A stretch of DNA of 38,380 bases, from NCBI GenBank assembly GCA_016781485.1, contig JADDQH010000023.1:1-38380 (forward strand), given 5' to 3'. This document shows, in pieces, positions 1-8,562 of this stretch (the first letter of the stretch is position 1; each line of letters opens with the position of its first letter). Position numbers and translations under genes: made by a program. This DNA comes from Chloroflexota bacterium (GTDB taxonomy: Bacteria; Chloroflexota; Limnocylindria; Limnocylindrales; CSP1-4). The notes beneath the pieces are model-generated. The model did not search any database. It was not told the DNA's origin and saw only the letters and a list, made by a program, of their open reading frames with translations.

Positions 1-1236
1 GGCGGGACCTCGCCCAGCCCGGGAGGCGGCGGGCAGGGGCCGGCCGCCGGAGCCAAGATCACGGTCTCGTCGTTGTGGGGCGGCAGCGAACAGGAAGCAT
101 TCGAAGAGGTGCTCGGCCACTGCAGCGAGACGACCGGCGTGAACGCCACGTATGAGTCGGTCCGACAGGACTACGCGACGGCGCTGCAGACGCGGATCTC
201 GGGTGGTAACCCGCCGGACGTCGCGATCATCCCGGGCATCGGCTTCCTTCGGCGGTTCGCGCAAGACGAATCGATCACGAAGATCGGCGACCTGGGGATC
301 GACCCCGCCTCGCTCGAAGGCAACTACCCCCCGGGACTCCTCGATGTCGGCAAGGTCGACGGCGAGCTCTACGCGATCCCGGTGAAGTACAACAGCAAGA
401 GCACCGTCTGGTACAGGCCGGACATGTTCGAGAAGCTCGGCGTCGAGGTCCCCCAGACGTGGGATGAGTTCAAGCAGGTGATCAACACGATCAAGGGCAA
501 GGGCGAGACGCCGCTGGGGCTGGGGGCCAAGGACTCGTGGACGCTCACCGACTGGTTCGAGAGCATCTACATCCGCCAGGCCGGCCCCGATTCCTACGAC
601 AGGCTGTTCAGCGCCGAGGGTGACTGGACCGACCCAACGGTGAGCGCCGCGATCAACGAGATGACGTCCGTGCTCAACAACGAGAACGTCGTCGGCGGGA
701 TCCAGGGAGCGCTCGGGACGGAATTCGTGACCGGCATCGGTCAGGTGTTCAGCGCCAACCCGAAGGCCGTCATCTACTACGAGGGCGGCTTCGTCGGCGG
801 CATCGCGACCGGGCAGGTCAACAAGCAGCTGAAGCCGGGCGAGACGATCGACTTCTTCGCCTTCCCGAGCTTCGGTCAGGGCAATCCGGTGACGTACGGC
901 GGCGACGTGATCGCAGCGCTGACGACGAGGCCGGGTGTCAAGGAGTTCATCCAGTGCATGACCACGCCTGAGGCGGGAACGGTCTGGGCGGGCACCGGCG
1001 CTGCGATCTCGACGGTCAAGGCCGTTGCCACCGACGCCTACAAGAGCGAGCTCGCGCAGCGTGAAGCCCAGCAGCTCGCCGAGGCCGAGGCGGTCCGCTT
1101 CGACGGCTCCGACCTCCTTCCCGCCGGCGGGCCGGACCTGGGCGCACTGCTCCAGAGCGCCCTTCGTGGCGAGGACGTCAACGCACTCCTCACCCAGTTC
1201 CAGCAGCAGGTTAAGACCGCATGGGAGAACGAGTAG
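1..1236 (+). CDS. ABC transporter sugar-binding lipoprotein, 5'-truncated
   Basis: This is an extracellular solute-binding protein of the family-1 carbohydrate type, which captures a sugar for the two permeases that follow. The reading frame is open to the window edge, so the start, signal peptide and lipobox lie outside; 411 residues are present. The first visible residues form a Gly/Pro/Ser-rich linker, as seen after the lipidated Cys of such lipoproteins, followed by KITVSSLWGGSEQEAF, the usual first beta strand. Family-like stretches include GGNPPDVAIIPG, WYRPDMFEKLGVEVPQTWDEF and YYEGGF. Eighty bases and a strong hairpin separate it from the permease genes. The substrate cannot be read from sequence; the nearby GH38 mannosidase makes a mannoside or another oligosaccharide a guess. 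No ATPase gene lies in the window, so a shared or distant ATPase is likely. Confidence 0.9.
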   Translation, partial: GGTSPSPGGGGQGPAAGAKITVSSLWGGSEQEAFEEVLGHCSETTGVNATYESVRQDYATALQTRISGGNPPDVAIIPGIGFLRRFAQDESITKIGDLGIDPASLEGNYPPGLLDVGKVDGELYAIPVKYNSKSTVWYRPDMFEKLGVEVPQTWDEFKQVINTIKGKGETPLGLGAKDSWTLTDWFESIYIRQAGPDSYDRLFSAEGDWTDPTVSAAINEMTSVLNNENVVGGIQGALGTEFVTGIGQVFSANPKAVIYYEGGFVGGIATGQVNKQLKPGETIDFFAFPSFGQGNPVTYGGDVIAALTTRPGVKEFIQCMTTPEAGTVWAGTGAAISTVKAVATDAYKSELAQREAQQLAEAEAVRFDGSDLLPAGGPDLGALLQSALRGEDVNALLTQFQQQVKTAWENE

Positions 1237-1260
1237 CGCCTAGATCCCCAAGATCGAGAC

Positions 1261-1286
1261 GCGGGCGGGGGACTCCCCCCGCCCGC
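1261..1286 (+). terminator. Hairpin between binding-protein and permease genes
   Basis: A 10-bp perfect G+C stem (1261-1270 with 1277-1286) and a 6-base loop, not followed by a T run. In sugar ABC operons such a hairpin often acts as partial terminator or 3' stabiliser, giving more binding-protein mRNA than permease mRNA; that role is inferred here. Confidence 0.55.
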
Positions 1287-1316
1287 ACTGCATCCGTGGA
1301 CTGAGGGGAGGAACCG

Positions 1317-2294
1317 ATGTCCATCGCGCCTCCGCCGCAGCAGGGCGGGACCGGCACCGGCGTCGCCGCGGGCACCATACCCCGACAGGATCGGTTCGCA
1401 CTGGGGGGGCGCAGCCCGGTCGGCCTGATCCTTCTCGCGCCTGCGCTCCTGCTGCTGATCGTGTTCATCGTCTACCCGACGTTCTACACGATCCTGCTCA
1501 GCTTCAACAGAGGCAGGCGCGGCGAGTTCACGGAATGGGTCGGCCTCCGGAACTACGAGCAGCTGCTGACCCGCGACCCGAACTTCATCAACCTTGGGAC
1601 GTTCCCGCCGTCCGGCGCCGTCTGGAACAACGTCCTCTGGATCATCTTCTACACGAGCTTCGTGCTCTTCCTCGGCCTGATCATCGCCGTCCTCGCCTCA
1701 CGCGTGCGCTACGAGGCGATCATCAAGGCTGTCGTCTTCCTGCCCATGGCGATCGCGGCCACCGCGCTCGCCGTCATCTGGAGCTTCGTTTACACGCCGA
1801 ACCCCGACATCGGCCTGCTGAACGCGATCATCGGCGCGTTCGGCGCCGGACCGATCTCCTTCCTCGGCGACCCGAACCTCGTCAACTGGGGGCTCATCGC
1901 GGTGGGCATCTGGGGATCGGTCGGCTTCGCGACCGTGATCCTCTCCGCCGCGCTGAAGGGGATCCCGACCGAGATCATCGAGGCTGCGCGTGTGGACGGC
2001 GCGACGGAACGTCAGATCTTCTTCCGGATCATCGTGCCGATGGTGAGCCTGCCGATGTCGGTCCTCGCGGTCACGCTCATCGTCAACGTCATCAAGCTCT
2101 TCGACCTCGTCTTCGTCATGACGGGGGGCGGGCCTGGCACGGCCAGCCGCGTGATCGCCTTCACGATGTACCAGGAGGCGTTCCCGAGCGGCCAGTTCGG
2201 AAGAGGCGCCGCGGTCGCGGTCGTGATGCTCATCATCCTCATCCCGATCATGATCTACAACATCCGGCGCTTCCGGACGGAGGCCGTCACATGA
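1317..2294 (+). CDS. ABC sugar transporter permease, MalF/UgpA type
   Basis: This is an inner-membrane permease subunit of a carbohydrate ABC importer (binding-protein-dependent transport family, MalF/UgpA/MsmF type), 325 residues. A disordered Gly/Pro-rich N-terminus of about 40 residues precedes six predicted membrane helices, the first around residues 38-58. The cytoplasmic EAA loop that contacts the ATPase is clear: EAARVDGATERQIFFRIIVP. The ATG at 1317 is preceded by a GAGGGGAGG ribosome-binding site. The stop overlaps the next permease start in an ATGA, so the two permeases should be translationally coupled into a heterodimer. Confidence 0.93.
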   Translation: MSIAPPPQQGGTGTGVAAGTIPRQDRFALGGRSPVGLILLAPALLLLIVFIVYPTFYTILLSFNRGRRGEFTEWVGLRNYEQLLTRDPNFINLGTFPPSGAVWNNVLWIIFYTSFVLFLGLIIAVLASRVRYEAIIKAVVFLPMAIAATALAVIWSFVYTPNPDIGLLNAIIGAFGAGPISFLGDPNLVNWGLIAVGIWGSVGFATVILSAALKGIPTEIIEAARVDGATERQIFFRIIVPMVSLPMSVLAVTLIVNVIKLFDLVFVMTGGGPGTASRVIAFTMYQEAFPSGQFGRGAAVAVVMLIILIPIMIYNIRRFRTEAVT

Positions 2295-3190
2295 CACAGC
2301 ACGCAGGAGCTCTTTCCGGTCCGGCCGTCGAGACTCCGCCCCGAACGCTGAGCGAACGGATCGTCCGGGCCCTCAACAAGACGCCGATCCATATCGCGCT
2401 CGGGATCATCGCGCTCATCTGGCTCGCTCCCACCGTCGGGCTGCTCATCACCTCGTTCCGACCGCGGAGCGACATCCAGGCGACGGGGTGGTGGGAGACG
2501 ATCTTCACGCTGCGGTTCACGCTGGAGAACTACCAGGAGGTCCTCCAGGCGCGGGGGATGCTCCAGGCTTTCATCAACAGCGCCATGATCGCCATCCCCT
2601 CGACGCTGCTGCCGCTCGCCATCGCCTCGATGGCCGCGTATGCGTTCTCGTGGATCAAGTTCCCGTTCCGGGACACCCTGTTCCTGGTCGTCGTCGCGCT
2701 CCTGATGATCCCCGTGCAGGTCGCATTCATCCCGGTCCTGAACCTGTTCAGGGAGACGGGTCTCACCCGCGGGTACGCGGCCGTATGGCTCATGCACACG
2801 GCATTCGCACTGCCGTTCGGGATATTCCTGCTACGCAACTTCTTCATCACGCTGCCGCGCGATCTGATCGAGGCAGCGCGGATGGACGGCGCGTCGGATA
2901 TCGGCATCTTCCGGAGGATCGTCATACCACTCTCGGTGCCGGCCATCGCAGCCTATGGGATCTTCCAGTTCCTGTGGGTCTGGAATGACCTTTTGTTGGC
3001 GCTCGTGTTCGTCCAGAACGGGGCGCTGAACCCGATGACGCGGCAGATCCAGGGCCTGCTCGGGACGTACGGAACCGAGTGGCACCTGCTGGCGGCGGGC
3101 GGCTTCCTCCTGATGTTCGTGCCGCTGATCGTCTTCTTCAGCCTCCAGCGCTACTTCGTGCAGGGACTTCTCGCCGGCTCCGTGAAGTAG
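2291..3190 (+). CDS. ABC sugar transporter permease, MalG/UgpE type
   Basis: This is the second permease subunit of the importer, 299 residues, MalG/UgpE/MsmG type. It starts at the ATG that overlaps the upstream stop (ATGA). The open frame extends far upstream, but only as an antisense-like shadow inside the first permease. Visible features are a first helix around residues 35-55 (HIALGIIALIWLAPTVGLL), the EAA loop EAARMDGASDIGIFRRIVIP, and the C-terminal signature QRYFVQGLLAGSVK typical of MalG-like subunits. It acts with the preceding permease and binding protein; the ATPase is not in the window. Confidence 0.94.
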   Translation: MTQHAGALSGPAVETPPRTLSERIVRALNKTPIHIALGIIALIWLAPTVGLLITSFRPRSDIQATGWWETIFTLRFTLENYQEVLQARGMLQAFINSAMIAIPSTLLPLAIASMAAYAFSWIKFPFRDTLFLVVVALLMIPVQVAFIPVLNLFRETGLTRGYAAVWLMHTAFALPFGIFLLRNFFITLPRDLIEAARMDGASDIGIFRRIVIPLSVPAIAAYGIFQFLWVWNDLLLALVFVQNGALNPMTRQIQGLLGTYGTEWHLLAAGGFLLMFVPLIVFFSLQRYFVQGLLAGSVK

Positions 3191-4068
3191 CGGTCGGTGA
3201 AGTAGAAGCTCGGGTAAGCCAGCCGCGGCGCGAGCTGAGCGTCGCGACCTATAACGTCCGCGCCGGGATCGGTCCCGGGCCGTTCCCGGATGCGTGGTGG
3301 CTCCACGTTGATCCGGAGCGGCTCCGGCGGATCGCGCAGGTCATCAAGGACCTCGACGCAGACGTCATCGCGCTCCAGGAGGTCGCGCTCACGACGATCG
3401 ACGGCGTCGTCCGCGACCAATCGGCCGAGCTCGCGCGGCTCACCGGGCTCGATGTCCGCTACGGCGCGGTCGGCCACTTCCCGGTCGTGGATCGTGCCTC
3501 ACTCACGACGATCGGCGCCTCCTTCTGGGGGAACGCCATCCTGACACGGCACCCGATCAGCGCGTCACGAGTGATCGGGCTTCCCTCGGCCGGCGACGAC
3601 GAGCTCGTCGAGCCGCTCGGGAGCCGCGATGCGCTTGCCGGTGTCCGGTACGCGGACGCACCGGTCGGCGTCCGCGAGCCGCGGTGTCTGCTCGTCTGCG
3701 AGCTCGCGGTACGCGGTCAGCCCGTACATGTCGTCTCCACCCACCTGACCCATGTCGGGTCCGGGCAACGGCACCGTCAGACACAGGTCGCGTCCGACAC
3801 GATCGCCGTCATCGACGGACCGGTCGTCCTCGCCGGTGACCTCAACGCATCGATCGAGACCGATGATCTCGTCCCGCTGCGCGCGGACCTCGTCGACGCC
3901 TTCGCTGCCGCCGGGATACCGCCGGCCGACCCCGCGCGGCGCTCTTGCGGCTCGCACCCGATCGACCACGTCCTGGTCCGCGGCCTCGAAGTCTCCACGT
4001 GTCGGGTCGCGTACGAAGCGGGCGACGCCTCTGATCACTGGCCGGTCGTGGCCACGCTTCGTCTGTAA
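3079..4068 (+). CDS. Endonuclease/exonuclease/phosphatase-family protein
   Basis: This is a metal-dependent phosphodiesterase-fold protein (EEP superfamily: DNase I, exonuclease III, sphingomyelinase and inositol phosphatase relatives). Hallmarks in order are VATYNVRAGIG (first strand), DADVIALQEV (metal-binding Glu), STHLTH (catalytic His region), LAGDLNAS (Asp/Asn pair), IDHVLV and ASDHWPV (terminal catalytic Asp-His). All key residues appear present. The start is a problem. The conserved domain begins near 3238, but the only ATG/GTG/TTG in frame before it is the GTG at 3079, overlapping the permease by 112 bases. A CTG at 3235 would fit the family N-terminus; a sequencing indel upstream is another option. 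The substrate is unknown. Same-strand position suggests co-transcription with the sugar importer. Confidence 0.85.
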   Translation: MAPAGGGRLPPDVRAADRLLQPPALLRAGTSRRLREVAVGEVEARVSQPRRELSVATYNVRAGIGPGPFPDAWWLHVDPERLRRIAQVIKDLDADVIALQEVALTTIDGVVRDQSAELARLTGLDVRYGAVGHFPVVDRASLTTIGASFWGNAILTRHPISASRVIGLPSAGDDELVEPLGSRDALAGVRYADAPVGVREPRCLLVCELAVRGQPVHVVSTHLTHVGSGQRHRQTQVASDTIAVIDGPVVLAGDLNASIETDDLVPLRADLVDAFAAAGIPPADPARRSCGSHPIDHVLVRGLEVSTCRVAYEAGDASDHWPVVATLRL

Positions 4069-4156
4069 CGACTCGACGGCATCGCGGGCACCCGACCCCC
4101 GGAACCTGTGCTCGGACCGTGATCGCTGGCGGACGAGGCCATTGGCGGGACGAACG

Positions 4157-6949
4157 TCACACGGCGCGCCCGCCTGAGCGCCGGAACTGGATCGTCCGGA
4201 TCTCCCACGGACCCAGGTCGAGCGTCACCGCTCCATCCGCGACAGCCAGGGCTCCGCCCGGCCGTCCCAGGAGATCGGCGTCGCGCGCCTCGGTGATCCC
4301 GGCGCTGACGACGGCCCGCGTCGGTGCGGGGTCCTCCGCGACGAGTCGCAGCTCGACCCAGTCGTCACGGCGCTTCAGGGCGGACAGCACGACGCCGGCG
4401 CCCTCGACCGAGAGGCCGTGGCCCTCCGGAGTCGCCGCTTCGTCCGCTGCGGATCCCGGCGTGGCGAGGAAGGGGAGCGCGAACCGCTCGGCCATCTCGT
4501 GAACGCCGTCCGAACCCCATTCGCGCGGGTGGGGGTAGAGAGCGAAGCCGACGCTCCAGTCGCGTCGGCATTGCGCGGCTGGGATCGGCCGCTCAGGTCC
4601 CGCCGGGTCCTCCCGGTAGGGATTGTCGTTCCGGCTGATCAGCCCGGTGGCGCGGAGCACCGTAAGCACCAGCTCGGAGCCTCCGGCGGCGTCGACCAAT
4701 TCGTACTCCATCACGTGTTCGAGCAGCACAGCGCAGCCGCCGGCGTCGAGCCACCCATGCGCTGGGAAGGTGGGCAGCGGCACTTCACCGTGTCCGCCCT
4801 CCATCGATCGCCCGCGCTCGACGACCACGAACTGGCCCTCTGCCGCGGACGTCTCGGCGGCCCTGGCAAGCGGGACATGGAACCGAAGCCGGTGGTCACG
4901 CGCCCGGTTCTCGAAGTCGAGGCGGAGTCGCAGGAAGGGCTCGCCGGCACGGAGCGCGACGCGCATCCGGACGGGTATCTCGACCATCTCCTGCGTACGG
5001 CCCGACCCGTCCTCGTGGACTCCCGCCGGCCACCGATACAGGCGCGTCACCACGAGCTCGCCCTCGACGGGGCCCGCTGCGACGACCTCCACGCGGACGT
5101 CCTCCGGCCGCTCGACGAGCAGGTCCGCTCGCGGGGGCCCGTAGTTGTAGCTATCGCCATAGTCGCCGCCATCGACCAGCCGGCCCACGCCGGCCAGGAC
5201 GCCGTGATCGCTCTCGATCCGCAAGGTCCCCGCCGTCTCGACAGCCACCCGCAACCGGCCGTTGTCGAGCTCCCGGTCGGTCACTCGAACGGCGCCGTCC
5301 ACGTCTCCACGAGCTGGGGTCGGTCGAAGCGACGTCCACCCGAGCGGCGGGACGGTGAGCGACGCGGCGAGGCGGCGACGCGGCACGGCAAGGACGCGAA
5401 GGCGCCACCACGCATCCGGGACCGCCGACGTCACCATCTCGACTTCGCGCTTGAGCTCATCCACGTCGAGCCACTCGGACTCCGCGCCGTCCTCGACCTC
5501 CAGCGTCAGGCGCGGGCGTCCGTTGCTCTCGTCGAAGGCGTACCGCGTCAGCATCCGCCCGAACAGCTCTCGCCCGTGGACCCGCCGCTGGAGGAATGCG
5601 CTCAGCTCGGTCGCACGCATCTCCGTCTCGTGCAACAGCGACCGGTTGCGTGACCGTTCCTGTGTCCCCACCGTCGTACCGTCCGGGAGCTCGAGCGCGA
5701 CCTCATCCCACTCGTCGGGGATCGGGAAGTCGAACTCGATCATCCCTGACCGTGACCGCGGCGATGGGTTGACGACGGCGGAGCTGCCTCGCGCGACCCC
5801 CTGCGCGATGCTCCGGACCGCGCGCTCCGCGACGCCGCGCCCGATCTGTTCCGCCTCCGCGAACCGCGACAGGACCTGGTCGACGACCGGATCGAGCGAG
5901 CACCCACAGATCGAGTCGTGCGCCGAGTTCTCGATCACCTTGCGCCACGCGATCCGCAGCAGCGAGCTCGGCCATGCCCGACCGTGAAGTGCGGCGAGCG
6001 GCTCGGCGTATCGCTCGAGCCACCGCTCCGCGCGCCCGCACGCCTGCTTCAGGTCGATCCGGGCGGAAGTGACGCCCATGAGGATGTTGGCGCGGGCACC
6101 AGAGCGCAGCTCGCCCCGCCAGTGCGGCAGCGGTGCCGACGCCGCGTCGTCGTTGGCGCGCGCGGCCCCGAGGTAGTCCGGCAGGGTCGTGACACGCATC
6201 GCGTGACCGTTCCCGGCGGCGTTGACACCGTCCACGAGTTCGAGTAGCTCCGCCGCGGGGACCGCGTGGTCCGTCCCGTACATCGCGAGCAGCGAGCCGT
6301 CCCCGTAGAACGGGCGCTGAAGCTCGTGGAACGCCACGACCTTCGCGGGCAGCCGCTCCGGGATCGCGAACAGATGGGCCGCCGCGCCGTACCCTCCAAC
6401 GAGGTACTCGGTCCGCACGCGGGACCCGTCGGGGGCCTCCCAGGTGAAGGCGTGGCGGTCGATCGCGGCCGGGACGCCTCGCCATACGGCCGCGTCACTG
6501 ATGCCGGCCCGTCGCAGCATCTGAGGCATCTGCGCGATGTGCCCGAACATGTCGGGCAGGTAGCCGATGTCCATGACGGCCCCGAGCTCCAGCGCCCGCT
6601 GCCGGCCGAGCTCGAGGTTCCGAACCATCGTTTCCCCGGAAACGAGGAACTCGTCCATCAGGATCTGCCACGGCCCGATCGCGAGGCGACCCTCGGCGAC
6701 GAAGCGTCGGATCAGCGGCTCAGCCTCCGGCCGGGCCTCCAGGTAGTCGTCGACCGTCGCGAGCTGCCCGTCCAGCGTGAAGCAGAAGCGGTCATCTGCC
6801 GCCATCCGCTCGAGGACGTGGTCGACGAGCTCGACGAGCCGCATCCGGAACACCTGGAACGGCTCGTACCACTCGCGGTCCCAGTGCGTGTGAGGCACGA
6901 GATGGATGAGCGCCGAGGGGCGTGCCGACGGCGCTGTTTCTGCGTTCAT
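4157..6949 (-). CDS. Alpha-mannosidase, glycoside hydrolase family 38
   Basis: This is a cytoplasmic GH38 retaining alpha-mannosidase (MngB-like), expected to release mannose from alpha-mannosides using an active-site zinc, about 930 residues. The first strand carries the zinc motif HLVPHTHWDREWYEPF. The nucleophile region is YLPDMFGHIAQMPQM, with Asp before MFGH. A further zinc-ligand motif is NSAHDSICGCSLD. The second half is the beta-sandwich C-terminal region. I chose the ATG at 6949, followed closely by the conserved N-terminus and preceded by GGTGA about 10 bases upstream. An ATG at 6970 is possible, and a TTG at 7042 would only add an unconserved tail. There is no signal peptide, which suits intracellular processing of imported oligosaccharides. 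It is convergent with the EEP gene and divergent from the AI-2E gene. Confidence 0.93.
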   Translation of the reverse strand: MNAETAPSARPSALIHLVPHTHWDREWYEPFQVFRMRLVELVDHVLERMAADDRFCFTLDGQLATVDDYLEARPEAEPLIRRFVAEGRLAIGPWQILMDEFLVSGETMVRNLELGRQRALELGAVMDIGYLPDMFGHIAQMPQMLRRAGISDAAVWRGVPAAIDRHAFTWEAPDGSRVRTEYLVGGYGAAAHLFAIPERLPAKVVAFHELQRPFYGDGSLLAMYGTDHAVPAAELLELVDGVNAAGNGHAMRVTTLPDYLGAARANDDAASAPLPHWRGELRSGARANILMGVTSARIDLKQACGRAERWLERYAEPLAALHGRAWPSSLLRIAWRKVIENSAHDSICGCSLDPVVDQVLSRFAEAEQIGRGVAERAVRSIAQGVARGSSAVVNPSPRSRSGMIEFDFPIPDEWDEVALELPDGTTVGTQERSRNRSLLHETEMRATELSAFLQRRVHGRELFGRMLTRYAFDESNGRPRLTLEVEDGAESEWLDVDELKREVEMVTSAVPDAWWRLRVLAVPRRRLAASLTVPPLGWTSLRPTPARGDVDGAVRVTDRELDNGRLRVAVETAGTLRIESDHGVLAGVGRLVDGGDYGDSYNYGPPRADLLVERPEDVRVEVVAAGPVEGELVVTRLYRWPAGVHEDGSGRTQEMVEIPVRMRVALRAGEPFLRLRLDFENRARDHRLRFHVPLARAAETSAAEGQFVVVERGRSMEGGHGEVPLPTFPAHGWLDAGGCAVLLEHVMEYELVDAAGGSELVLTVLRATGLISRNDNPYREDPAGPERPIPAAQCRRDWSVGFALYPHPREWGSDGVHEMAERFALPFLATPGSAADEAATPEGHGLSVEGAGVVLSALKRRDDWVELRLVAEDPAPTRAVVSAGITEARDADLLGRPGGALAVADGAVTLDLGPWEIRTIQFRRSGGRAV

Positions 6950-7132
6950 GGCGTCGTGATCACCGTGCATGGCCCTTGACTGATCGGCGTGGGCGGGGAC
7001 GAGGTTGCGGGAGAGCGCGTCGTGGGCGATCGCGCTCAGCAAAGCCTACGACAGCGCTTTCGGTTCCGAGCCGAGCGCTCCCGCCGTGGTCCTCCGGCGT
7101 ACTCGGGCCGCCGACGCGTGCCGCGCCTCTGA

Positions 7133-7138
7133 TACCCT
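7133..7138 (+). promoter_or_regulatory. Possible -10 box for AI-2E gene
   Basis: TACCCT ends 10 bases before the ATG at 7149, so a transcript would start within about 4 bases of the start codon. No convincing -35 is visible. The call rests on similarity to the secA, parA and ftsE arrangements in this window. Confidence 0.35.
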
Positions 7139-7148
7139 CGCCTCCCGT

Positions 7149-8432
7149 ATGACCGTCACAGCGGAGCGTCGGCTGCGGGCGCCGACGCCCCGGGCCGCGC
7201 TCGCGATCTTCGCGGCGATCGTCCTCTGCGTGGTGCTCTACCTCGGGCGCGGCGCGCTCGCCCCATTCGTCATCGGGCTCGTTCTGATCTATGTGCTGGA
7301 CCCCGCGGTCCAGGCGCTGGTGCGGCGCCGGGTACCCGCCGCGCTCGCGGTGCTCCTCGTCTACCTCGCCGCGATCGTGGTCATCGTCCAGGGCGTCGCG
7401 CTCCTGTTCAGGCCGCTCCTCGCGCAGCTCGGCGCCTTCGTCGCGAACCTGCCCGAATACGGGCAGGCGCTCGACAGGATCAGACAGACGATCGAGGACG
7501 CGGGGCTACCCACACCGATCCGGGCCGCCATCGATCGGCTGCTCTCCGAGGTGGGCCAGGGCGCGGGTACGTTCGACCCCGGGACGCTGTTCCCCATCGT
7601 CCAGACGCTCGCGGGCATCTTCGGGTCGGTCCTCGCGTATCTCATCGTCCCCGTCTGGGCGTTCTACATCCTCAAGGACCGGGACCGGCTCGTGGAGCGG
7701 GTGAACCAGGCGCTGCCGCCCGGCTGGCGGCGGGACACCTGGGCCGTCGCCCGGATCATCGAGCGCACATTCGGTCGCTTCCTTCGCGGGCAGCTGCTGC
7801 TCGGGGTGATCGTCGCGGTCGCCACGTTCGTGGGGCTGATCGTCCTCGGCCTGCTCGTGGACCCACGCTTCACCCAGTTCGCCGTGTTCCTCGCGGTCGT
7901 GGCAGGGGTCTTCGAGCTGCTGCCGATCATCGGGCCGATCATCGCGATGATCCCAGCGCTTCTGGTCTCGCTGACGATCTCTCCCCAGGCGATCATCGGG
8001 ATCCTCGTCCTGTACATCGTGATCCAGCAGGTCGAGAACAACATCCTCGTCCCCAGGGTCCAGGGCGACGCGATCGACCTCCACCCCTCGGTCGTCATCT
8101 TCGCGCTGATCGTGGGCGGCGCGATCGCGGGACTCCTCGGCGCGATCTTCGCGCTGCCGATAACCGCTGCCGCGAGAGACGTGTACCGGTACCTGTTCCG
8201 TCGGATGAGCGAGGACGACCCCGACATCCCGCCCGCGGACGAGCTCCTCGAGGCGAAGGCGAAGGTCGACCCGAGGGACCCGGCGCCGTCCGCCGCCTCG
8301 TCGCGAGAGGCGACCGACGACGGAGGCGAGGAAGCCGCCCGTGGCACACACGGTCCTGCTCCGGCGACCGCGCCTCTCGCACCGGCCCGAGAAACGGGAG
8401 CGCGAGAAGACCGAGGAGAGGGCTTGACGTAG
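7149..8432 (+). CDS. AI-2E family transporter (YhhQ/PerM-like membrane protein)
   Basis: This is a polytopic membrane protein of the AI-2E/PerM family, 427 residues. Members include an autoinducer-2 exporter, sodium/proton antiporters and many proteins of unknown substrate. Expected features are a pair of N-terminal helices (residues about 15-60), a third around 70-95, a soluble middle region, then FYILKDRDRLVERV, the conserved FGRFLRGQLLLG, and a group of C-terminal helices with ELLPIIGPIIAMIPA and QQVENNILVPRVQG, the family's best signature. The last 75 residues are charged, Ala/Glu/Arg-rich and probably disordered. The ATG at 7149 is preferred over the GTG at 7005 because the conserved protein starts here and a TACCCT box (7133-7138) lies just upstream. 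Confidence 0.9.
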   Translation: MTVTAERRLRAPTPRAALAIFAAIVLCVVLYLGRGALAPFVIGLVLIYVLDPAVQALVRRRVPAALAVLLVYLAAIVVIVQGVALLFRPLLAQLGAFVANLPEYGQALDRIRQTIEDAGLPTPIRAAIDRLLSEVGQGAGTFDPGTLFPIVQTLAGIFGSVLAYLIVPVWAFYILKDRDRLVERVNQALPPGWRRDTWAVARIIERTFGRFLRGQLLLGVIVAVATFVGLIVLGLLVDPRFTQFAVFLAVVAGVFELLPIIGPIIAMIPALLVSLTISPQAIIGILVLYIVIQQVENNILVPRVQGDAIDLHPSVVIFALIVGGAIAGLLGAIFALPITAAARDVYRYLFRRMSEDDPDIPPADELLEAKAKVDPRDPAPSAASSREATDDGGEEAARGTHGPAPATAPLAPARETGAREDRGEGLT

Positions 8433-8562
8433 CGACCGCGCGGGGAGAACGCGAGACACGGATCCGCGGGCCCGAGGAACCGGGAGGAGGCGTTTGTCGG
8501 CGTCCGACCCGCAGCCGAGCCGAGGAGCCCGGTACGCCGTCGCGGGGACCCGACGCCCTCCG

